A stretch of 64,000 bases of DNA. Source: Agrypnia vestita. Its lineage: Eukaryota; Arthropoda; Insecta; Trichoptera; Phryganeidae. This document shows, piece by piece, positions 55,912 to 64,000 of this stretch (positions are counted from its first letter, which is position 1; each line of letters starts with the position of its first letter). A program made the position numbers and the translations under genes. The stretch covers positions 308,696 to 372,695 of the forward strand of contig JADDOH010002064.1 of NCBI GenBank assembly GCA_016648135.1, in the 5' to 3' direction. Below the pieces are notes generated by a model. That model was not told the origin of the DNA. It ran no database searches and worked only from the letters and a program-made list of their open reading frames with translations.

Positions 55912-56045
55912 AATTAAAGCTGCAACAACCGTAGAACTTGAGAAGATGTATGAATGTAGCCGAAGCAAAAGTGGTGTGCCAGGATAGAAAAGTGTGGCGT
56001 TCAATCCTCTCTGTCTATCTCTGTCTATGTCGATAGTTAGTTAGT
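55912..56045 (+). mobile_element. GRPRKTW-family LINE 3' tip
   Basis: AAAGCTGCAACAACCGTAGA, GTATGAATGTAGCCGAAGCA, GTGTGCCAGGATAGAAAAGT, then GTTAGTTAGTTAA. Only the last 130 bases remain. Confidence 0.75.
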
Positions 56046-56149
56046 TAATTTATTTAATTTTATTTATTTATTTAATTATTTTTTTTTCCTTGCATCCTTT
56101 TTCGCAACCGGATCATTTGCCGTTTGTATCATATTGTTATTTGTAACTG

Positions 56150-56385
56150 TATCAATTCAGATTATTTTTAAAACCCATCTGTATATCCACATCTCAAATG
56201 CTTCAAGTCTACTCAGCATTGTTTCAGTGAGTGTCCATGATTCCATTCCATGTAAACTACGAGAAACACATACATAACATCGTATCATTGTCATTCGCAA
56301 ATTAAGGGTTACGTCACGGCTGCATAATACCTTTTCATGCGATAGAATGTATCTCTGGTTTGCTCTGTATGACATTTAAAATATA
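56150..56385 (-). mobile_element. RTE-type LINE fragment (LEAFEMW block)
   Basis: A 72-codon frame reads MSYRANQRYILSHEKVLCSR, MTMIRCYVCVSRSLHGMESW, TLTETMLSRLEAFEMWIYRW: the L.YG.ESWTL...L.RLEAFE.W.YR LINE block. Same family as 9.0 kb. Confidence 0.72.
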
Positions 56386-56444
56386 CAAATAAAGGTTGCA
56401 AATAGGTTAGCTTACAGGTAACAAACAGATAAGCTAGGTTACTA

Positions 56445-56885
56445 ATACAAATTGGTTAGCTGAAGTAAATCGCGTCCACAAAACTAATTTCGGTGATCGT
56501 GCTTTCGCGGTGGCTGGACCAAAGTTATGAAACAAACTACCTAATAAACTGACACAGACAGCTTACCACAGTTCAAAAAATAACTAAAAACGAATTTATT
56601 TAGACAATCCTCTAAAAACCTATAGAATCAGACCATTACAACATTAGCTAATGTTTTCCACTTCTAGTGTGCTCTCCGCGAAAACACCTAACTCTTTCAG
56701 GTACTCCCAACTATTATGTACTAAACATTAATTCCATTTATTGCATGCCACTTAGTGAAAATTAAGTTTTTTTAGCAGCAAGTTGTTTTGTAAGATAATT
56801 TTCTGTGTAAAGCGCCCTTGAGGTGAGTACTCGCGAAAACGGCGCTATATAATTATCCAACTATTATAATTATTAATATTTCATT
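56445..56885 (+). mobile_element. L2/CR1-like LINE 3' end, copy 3
   Basis: Matches 58.26-58.71 kb closely (TTAGCTGAAGTAAATCGCGT, GGTGATCGTGCTTTCGCGGT, TTTCAGGTACTCCCAACTAT) but with frame-breaking changes (a stop at the KLWKK position). Tail ATTATAATTATTAATATT. Confidence 0.82.
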
Positions 56886-57121
56886 TAATCTAGTTTCTAT
56901 TCTAATCATATCTATATACATAGAAGGTCTGTTCAAAAAGTATCGCGAATTTTGAATTTCCGCAGATTACGTATATTCGATTTTCGATTTTTTTATAGCG
57001 TTATGTTGGTAATCATGTCTCTCACTTATGCCGACAAATTCGGCCATTTTAAATGTTCAGTTATTTTTGACAGCTGCTTTGCTTGCACGTGTTTTGGCTC
57101 GTCTTCGATTTTTGCCTATTC

Positions 57122-58920
57122 CAAAAAATGGATCAAAGAATCTGTATCAAATTTTGTGTGAAAAACAAAATTAAATGCGCGGACGCATTCTGAGTGTTGA
57201 CTGTGGCATATGATGAAGCTACCTTGGACCGTAGCAACGTTTATCGGTGGTACAACATATTCTCAGAGGGCCGAGAAGATGTGAACGACGAAGAGCGTGT
57301 CAACATCAAACGAAAAGATTGATGAAATGAAGAAAATACTATGAGCCAATCGTCGAATCACCGTTAGAGAAGTTGCTGAGGACCTAAACGTATCGATTGG
57401 CTCGTGCCAATTGATTTTTACCAATGATTTGAGCATAAGACGGGTCGCCGCGAAATTCGTACTAAAATTGCTCAATTTCGACCAAAAACAGCATCGCATT
57501 AACATTGCTAAGGATCTGTTGTTCCAGAGGGTCATAACTGGTGACGAATCATGGGTTTATGATTATGACATAGAAACTAAAGCTCAATCATCCCAACGGA
57601 AGCTGTCGCAAGAGCCAAGACTGAAAAAGCGCGCCAAATTCGGTCGAATGTGAAGGTTTTGCTTACAGTTTTCTTCGATTGCAAGGGCGTGATGAATCAT
57701 GAGTTTTTGCCACAAGATAGAATGGTCAATAAGGAAGTTATGCGCAATTTGCGCGAAGCAATCCGCCGGAAACGCCCGGATTGGTGGAAGAACAAAAATT
57801 GGCTTTTGCACCATGATAACGCCCCTGCTCATACGCTCAAGCTTGTCTTTTAGTAAACAAATTAATAGCACAACCAGCTCTGACTTCTATCATTAAATCT
57901 ATTCGCAAAAGCATCCCAACAAAAGCAACAAAATCACTAATAAATGTATACGTTATCTCTCGCTTAGACTACTGTAATGGTATCTATGCTCATCTCCCGA
58001 AACAGCAAATAAACAAATTACAATCTGAATTTAATGCCGCCGCAAGACTCATTACCAGCGTTTCAAAGTTTGCGCACATCTCAAATCATCTTCAAAACCT
58101 TCACTGGCTTAGATGTCCAGAGAGGATTGAATATAAGCTTTGCCTTACAATATTTAAGGCTATTCACAACATGGCCCCTCAATACATAACCGACTTCTGC
58201 ATTCCATTCTCCGCAAGTAATAGACAACTAACACATCGCTTAGCATCAACATCTAACACAAATAGGTTAGCTGAAGTAAATCGCGTCCACAAAACTAATT
58301 TCGGTGATCGTGCTTTCGCGGTGGCTGGAGCAAAGTTATGGAAGAAACTACCTAATAAACTGAGACAAACAGACAGCTTACCACAGTTCAAAAAACAAGT
58401 TAAGACGCATTTATTCAGACAATCCTATAAAAACCTATAGAATCTGACCACAACAACCCTAGCTAATGTTTTCCACTCCTATTGTGCACTCCGCGAAAAC
58501 ACCTAATTCTTTCAGGCACTCCCAACTATTAAAGTACTCAATTTTAATTTCATTTCTTGTATGCCACCTAGTGAATAAGTAATAGTAAATAATTTTTTTT
58601 TTCCTAGCAGTAAGTTGTTTTGTAAGAGAATAATTTTTCTGTGTAAAGCGCCCTTGAGGTGAGTATTCGCGAAAACGGCGCTATATAAGTTATCCAATTA
58701 TTATTATTATTATTATCGTTGCTTGTGCCAAAATTTTTGGCCAAAAATAGCACACTAATAATGCCACAGCCACCATATTCCCCAGATCTCGTCCCTTGTG
58801 ACTTTTTCTTGTTCCCGAAACTGAAGAGGCCCATGAAAGGACGACGCTACGCTACGATTGAGGAGATAAAGACGGCACCGAAGAAGGAGCTGATCAAGAT
58901 CACAAAAAATGATTTTTGAA
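57122..58920 (+). pseudogene. mariner transposase pseudogene (D,D34D type)
   Basis: In pieces it reads MDQRICIKFCVKNKIKCADA (N-terminal HTH), YRWYNIFSEGREDVNDEE, RRVAAKFVLKLLNFDQKQHR, ITGDESWVYDYDIETKAQSS (first catalytic Asp), NWLLHHDNAPAHT (second), then after the insert PPYSPDLVPCDFFLFPKLKR (third) and KGRRYATIEEIKT. All three catalytic Asp residues and the mariner signature are retained, but there are at least four frameshifts or stops and an 880-bp insertion, so no active enzyme. A 345-residue protein would be usual. Confidence 0.92.
57836..58715 (+). mobile_element. L2/CR1-like LINE inserted in mariner, copy 4 (best)
   Basis: One frame stays open from 57838 to the stop at 58438-58440, about 200 codons: ...ATKSLINVYVISRLDYCNGI, YAHLPKQQINKLQSEFNAAA, LQNLHWLRCPERIEYKLCLT, FKAIHNMAPQYITDFC, FGDRAFAVAGAKLWKKLPNK, FKKQVKTHLFRQ. 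The RLDYCN...L...AAR...LHWL...R...K......AP.Y blocks are the L2/CR1-group RT C-terminus. A 3' UTR and (TTA)n tail end at 58715. It is 5'-truncated inside the RT and has no clear target duplication. It inserted after the mariner. Confidence 0.88.
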
Positions 58921-59069
58921 ATGCTTCGAGGATCGGAAAAAACGTTGGCACAAGTATATAATATCTGGTGGGGATTACTTTGAAGGGGACAAAATAAATA
59001 TTCATGAATACATAAATAAATTTTTGAAAAAACGCAAAATTCGCGATACTTTTTGAATAGACCATGTAT

Positions 59070-61365
59070 ATTGGCCAGTATTATCATCGAATAATTGAAC
59101 AAAAATGAAATTGAAACAGAGTTTTTAAACGTGTCCATATTGCAAAAATATTTTTTGATACCTTCGAATTAAGTTTTACAAACTACAATACTTCGGTATT
59201 TTTATATCGTGCGCGATTAGTGAGTGACTTATTAAAGTAACTCACCGAATCTTTTTAAAAATATGCATGACAATGAAAATACGTTTTATTAATACAATTG
59301 TAAAGAGAATCCCTCATCCGTAACTATTATTGCAATCTGGATTAAGAATACATTTGCAGGTATTCAATGCACTCGAGCCGCCAGGTATAGAAGATATTAT
59401 TGAACAGCTTCGACCTGTGCTTAATTAATTTTTTCCGTATATGATAACCTTAATACCGCACAGCTGCTTTTTGATGCAGAAATAATGGGTTCGAGCTTAA
59501 TTTTTTTTTTAAATTCTACTTGGATGTTATGGATATGAAATAACATTGTTGTATACTTGTGAACCATCGTACTTTTCTAGGTAGGTACGTGTCAGTGGCA
59601 TGCAGTGGGTATTAACTTAGGTTATGCTGTGATCAACTATATACCTATATTTAAAAAATATATATACGCAAATACCTATACGGATATATACACATTTTGC
59701 ATTTTTTAACGGTATAAAATGAACTATTCTGAGTATCTTAAATCCAAATAAATAACTGCGCTATAAAATAAGTATTGTAAACAAGGATTTCCTAAATAAT
59801 AAATATTTTATTTATCTATAAGTAATACGGCAAAAATTTTCAATTATATCGAAGACGATTTATATATAATTAAATCGGGAATAGTACTAATTTCAGATAT
59901 ACGTTTCTTTTCACAAAAATAAATCAAATATTTTATGATATCGACGGCAATGCCGTCGTAAATAAACATTTTCATATTGTATAAAATATAAAATGTTCAA
60001 AATGCATATAAAATTTGCAAAAATCTACATTTTACGAAGTTTCTTAATAAATTACCTCAAACTAATTTATGTAAATAGAAACGGATTGAATTTGTGTGAT
60101 TGTTGAACTTAGTAATTCATATAAAAATAATAAAAAAAGAGAATAAACGTACTCAACATGATCATGATTTGACGGATGGAATTCACCATAGACTTTTCTA
60201 TTTAGAAATAGAATAGAAATAAATAAATAAATATAAATAGAAATTCTCTTTAGAAATCGAATGCACACAATTTTTTTTAGGTGGAAGTTGTAAAAAATAT
60301 CATTCCTGCTAGTGACGTGCGCGCAGTTCTCACCTGACATTGGAACTTTCGAAGAAACACGCTATTTCGTGAAAAATGTACTTCTTTAATACAAAAAACT
60401 CGCAAACATAGAGATGAGTCAAAATACACATTTCAAGACAAGATTTTTCTCGACTTGACTAGATCTTTGAATCCTTGGAACAAACTTGTTGGGCGCAAAT
60501 AAGTGAGATAAATTATGAATTATAATAATCTTTACTAATGCACAGCTTTTTTGCTTGTGTACGCTGCGAGCCACTAAAATATCTGGGGACCTCTCTATAT
60601 ATTTTATTTTTAAAAATTTTCCACTGATGATTGTTTATGATATGAGATAATTTATATTTCCAAAATATGTTGAGAAGGGCTGGGAAAGGACGTAGAATTA
60701 GTATAAAGGAACAAAGTATGGGAGTATATGGGAACATAGATTGAGTGAGAACTACTTTGAGTGCGGCTGTGATATTAATTTCGTTTTAAATACCGAATAG
60801 TTGAGTTAAAAATACCAATGTGGTTGTAATTTAAGTTAAATGAATTTGTGGATCTGCAGATTAATGAGTTTTCTTTAGGGTTGGTCTTGCAAAGAGGAAG
60901 ATGAAAAGTAAGTGGCTGTCTGCTCTAACGATTTGGGATATGAAATGATATGAAAGTATATAGAATATATATAAATGATAGTACGTAGTATATAATATAT
61001 AGTAAATGTTTAAAAAGATGATAAAAACTATTCATTTTTATAAGCGTAATGCCTGCCGCAATAGTTGTAGATGCGATAAGGTATGTCTATAATAAAAAAA
61101 TAAATTTAAGGAAATTTGTCTCTGGTTTAACAAGAAAAAAATAATTGAAGTTTTTTACAAAAGTGTATTTTTAAACTTTATCTTAAGATAAAATATTCTT
61201 TTATAATGTATGATTGGAAATACTTAAGTTGTTACATTTTAAAATAATTGTAGTAATATAAGTTCCTTTCATTAAGTAGATACCAATTAGATCCTCAACC
61301 ATAAAGCAAAACTATCAATTTTAATATTCATTTTGTAGTAGGTATCTATGATATTTATTACGAAG
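59070..61365. other. Unassigned A+T-rich sequence
   Basis: More than 2 kb with only a small hairpin (CGACGGCAATGCCGTCG near 59942) and low-complexity frames. Confidence 0.5.
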
Positions 61366-61375
61366 CAGAAAGCTT

Positions 61376-61510
61376 CGTTGATGAAGAGATGGGTACATCT
61401 CGAAACCGGTAGATTATAAATCTCAGTAAGTTATTATATACTAACATATCTAATATATTGTTATAACGCCTGCCCACAAAGTTAATGCTTGAAATATTAA
61501 TAATATAACA
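61376..61510 (+). ncRNA. Penelope-like family C terminus with motif C5
   Basis: TTGATGA (61378-61384), perfect six-bp stem II GAGATG/CATCTC (61386-61391 with 61396-61401, loop GGTA), GAAAC (61402-61406), AC-CG-GT, GUA. Upstream sequence is replaced (CAGAAAGCTTCG), so stem I is lost. Downstream ends like other C copies. Confidence 0.6.
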
Positions 61511-61544
61511 AAAATTATTTTATTTGGAATTCTAGATCAACGTG

Positions 61545-61915
61545 ACTCTTGTCAGCTCGCAACATCTTTGGTCGATAGAGTGAGGAATGAATAAATAACA
61601 AGGGAATATAATGCTGGCTGTAGCGTGGTGGCATAAAGAAAGGATAGTTGAAAAGGATAGTTGAATTGGTTTGGAGGAGAGGATGATTGAGAAAAAAAAA
61701 TATATATATAGGGTATTGAATCAGATAGGTATAAAAAATATTGGAGGATGGTCCTATTAAAAGATTCAACAACTGAGAACAAGAGCGTGCAAGAGAAGAT
61801 AATGAATGAGGCCGAATCAAAAGAAGTGTGTCAAGATAGAAACACGTGGCGTTCTACGTCTCTGCCTACCTATGCGGGAGCAGGGCATGATGGTTAGTTT
61901 TTTTGGTTAGTTAGT
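61545..61915 (+). mobile_element. GRPRKTW-family LINE, decayed
   Basis: TTTGGTCGATAGAGTGAGGA, AATGCTGGCTGTAGCGTGGT, GGATGGTCCTATTAAAAG, AATGAGGCCGAATCAAAAG, GTGTGTCAAGATAGAAACAC and GATGGTTAGTTTTTTTGGTT keep the family order with deletions. Confidence 0.7.
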
Positions 61916-61940
61916 CAACATCATTTCATAACAACTTAAA

Positions 61941-61974
61941 CGCTTGATTAAAAATTTTAATTTTTAATCAAGCG
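61941..61974. repeat. Perfect 14-bp palindrome
   Basis: CGCTTGATTAAAAA (61941-61954) and its exact complement (61961-61974) around a six-base spacer, 25 bases after a LINE tail. Confidence 0.85.
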
Positions 61975-62099
61975 AAAAGATAATGCAGATGACCATTTGC
62001 GATGTAGGTACCTATTGTAATTTTTAAAAAAAAATTTCAGCGTTTTTATTAATATATATAAAGGAATATAACATTAATAACATAAGGACCCAAATTTCT

Positions 62100-62690
62100 A
62101 AAACTAACTAACCATCACGACGTTTCCCGGCAGGGGTAGACAGAGAGAATAGAACGCCATATTCTTCTACCTTAGCACACCACTTTTGCTTCGGTTACAT
62201 TCATACATCTTCTAACGCAAGCTCTGCACATCCTCCAATATTTGTAGTATTTGATCATGCCAGGTCTTTCGCGGACGCACTCTATTCCTGTTGCCTCCAA
62301 ACACTCGCCCAATATATTTTCTTATCCATCCTTTTCTCGTACGTTCTACATGACCAGACCATCTCAGCACTCCGTTCATTATTCTGTTTACCACTACACC
62401 AGCATTACATTCACTTCTGATTTGTTCATTCTGCGCTGCGCCTTAGTGACCGCATTTCTACCGCATTCAGTCTACTTTCATTTCCGATTCCAAGCTTCAC
62501 TTCCATACATCAGAGTTGGCACTAAAACGCCATTGTGTACCGCCAGTCTTGTTTCTTTTGACAGGCTTTTATTGGCCATAACGGCATTCAGAGCACCGTT
62601 TACTTTGTTACTAGCAGTCACTCTCCGTTCGATATCGTTCTCAGCCTCGCCATCTCTACTAAACATACTTCCCAAGACAAAACCAAGATG
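62100..62690 (-). pseudogene. GRPRKTW-family LINE, minus strand
   Basis: From 62675: MGSMFSRDGEAENDIERRVT, ASNKVNGALNAVMANKSLSK, VHNGVLVPTLMYGSEAWNRK (62478-62675), then VNRIMNGVLRWSGHVERTRK and GGNRNRVRPRKTWHDQILQI (62212-62394). Frameshifts separate them. The tail at 62100 reads CTAACTAACCATCACGACGT on the plus strand, the family end. Confidence 0.82.
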
Positions 62691-62694
62691 TTAA

Positions 62695-63940
62695 TGATAA
62701 TAATTTTCATATATTAGCGAATATACTTAAATCACTAAATTTTCATGTGTATTCTAAGACCATAATTACTGGATTTCGTCCACAGAGGGATACCCATTTG
62801 AAATATACACAGGTTTCATTACCAGCGTATATTATATATTTATCAAAGGAATCACAATTCGACCATCGATGGTCCCTTAAAATTTTTGAAATATAACTGA
62901 TAAAGAACATTTATATTCCTTTATAAAATTTAATAATGTGTGGATGTTCTCACGGCGGAATAGGTGATCATTGTGTAAAGTGATCACGTAAGCCAGCTAA
63001 CTCAGGTCATAAGCCCTGTGGCCATTCCATACATATTTTCCATTTGAAAATCTTTGTCTCTGTTGTGAGAATTTTCATTTAACATAATTATTAACCGAAT
63101 AACCAAATATACAATACATAATAATATAATCATTTCTTATTTCTTTTGTGTAACTGGCTGAAAGCGAAGTAGCTATTGGATACACTCTTAGAGTATATAC
63201 AATCCATAGAGGGATAACTAAACATTTTACCAAACCTGTACGCGTAGTAAAATAGAACTTACTCAGTTTTAACAATATAGTAACACATAAGAGAAAAAGG
63301 GACAAAAAAATCACCCGGTCGGGTAAATCTTTAATTGCTTTATAAGCGTTCTCTTGCCCTCATTGCAAAGGATGAGGGCACAATGTCTGCGAGCTGTCAG
63401 ATTTGTTTTCCGTATTTTCGATAATAATTGTGTGTTTACGTGCAAATAATACAAAAAATTGTTATGCCTTGATCTGAAATGAAGGGGTGTTCCAATAGGA
63501 CTGGAAACGGGAAGAAAAATATCAACTATAAGAGGTATTTTAACCAAAATATAAAAAATTACATTTATAAGTTTAATTACATAATTTTTACAACGGTCAA
63601 CTGCAAACATTTACTATTGTTTAAAAAATCCTAGAACGTTTATTTTTGAGTGATTTAATTACTCAAACTCTCCGATATTTTTGGACTCGGTTAAATGGGT
63701 AATATCAAGCTTGACCACTTCAGTCTAAATCAGACTAGTATCTCCAGAGCCCTCGTTCTTTATTTCGTTTTTAGAAACGCTGAAATGTGGAAAGCCGAAG
63801 ACGAAGAGGAAGACCAAATTAAAGACCCTGACTGAATCGCAGGGTGCAGCGAATACAGGAGGAAAAACGTCAAGATCATCAATAGGTCCTTCGGTCATGA
63901 AGTACGTAAAGTATAGGTCCTTCATATAAGCTTGCAATTG
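62695..63940. other. Unassigned sequence
   Basis: Frames of 79-99 codons on the minus strand lack motifs. ATAGGTCCTTC occurs twice (63880, 63913). Confidence 0.45.
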
Positions 63941-63943
63941 AGT

Positions 63944-63988
63944 TAGTTTGGGTACAGTGTGTATTACATACACACTGTACCCAAACTA
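63944..63988. repeat. Perfect 20-bp palindrome at window end
   Basis: 63944-63963 and 63969-63988 are exact reverse complements around a five-base loop (TTACA). Confidence 0.9.
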
Positions 63989-64000
63989 TTGTGCATTGTT

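Larger units (their letters stand above)
56926..59063 (+). mobile_element. mariner transposon, split by a LINE
   Basis: 26-bp terminal inverted repeats, 56926-56951 and 59038-59063, agree at 25 of 26 positions; TA lies just outside on both sides within a few bases. Subtracting the 880-bp insert leaves about 1258 bp, the usual mariner size. The insert at 57836-58715 splits the transposase between HHDNAPAHT and LVPKFLAKN. Confidence 0.92.

Noticed and set aside
61552..61820. Overlapping minus-strand frames of 76 and 101 codons
   Set aside because: They are the antisense of a decayed GRPRKTW-family LINE copy on the plus strand.

Overview
The window is A+T-rich, has no long open reading frame and shows no recognisable host gene. 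It reads as an intergenic or intronic stretch of an insect chromosome made of layered, mostly dead mobile elements. Insect origin is well supported by a mariner element, R1- and RTE-type LINE remnants, a PIF/Harbinger remnant and Penelope-like elements. A lepidopteran is my best guess, because the commonest LINE (GRPRKTW...RRxCMxRxMNVxEAKxVCxDR protein tail, GTTA-repeat 3' end) resembles moth LINEs I know; this is inference.

The most interesting content is a set of Penelope-like elements (PLEs) with hammerhead-ribozyme-like termini. Three families (here A, B, C) carry a CTGANGA - stem II - GAAAC core, followed by a two-base-loop helix III, a GUH cleavage triplet and a short paired stem I. Two of them lie beside recognisable PLE coding remnants (linker, GIY-YIG and C-terminal regions). 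Two further ribozyme-like motifs (D near 49.0 kb, F near 22.0 kb) sit inside inverted repeats, and a degenerate one (E) lies near 16.0 kb.

Layout. 0-5 kb: tRNA-like units, a long inverted repeat with ribozyme C1, a 41-bp minisatellite, LINE ends. 6-14 kb: PLE RT/GIY-YIG remnant, LINE tails, a probable solo LTR, a SINE, a second PLE on the minus strand. 14-25 kb: an unclassified 550-bp repeat family, a heat-shock-element cluster with a TATA box, LINE fragments, an inverted pair of PLE termini, and a CpG-rich non-repetitive stretch (23.5-24.5 kb). 25-35 kb: more repeats, LINE ends, a second SINE copy. 35-43.5 kb: mostly unassigned A+T-rich DNA, a possible exon, a LINE RT fragment, head-to-head PLE termini and a PLE tail. 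43.5-48.5 kb: a PIF/Harbinger derivative invaded by R1-type LINEs, then a 423-bp tandem duplication. 49-56 kb: ribozyme-like repeats, a GC-rich island, a LINE nested in the 550-bp repeat with an 11-bp target-site duplication, and an old segmental duplication. 56-59 kb: a mariner split by an L2/CR1-like LINE. 59-64 kb: unassigned DNA, LINE copies, a perfect terminal palindrome.

No operon-like cooperation exists here. The relations that matter are nesting (which give relative ages) and recurrence of the same families. All element names rest on protein motifs and repeat structure read by eye; no database search was possible.
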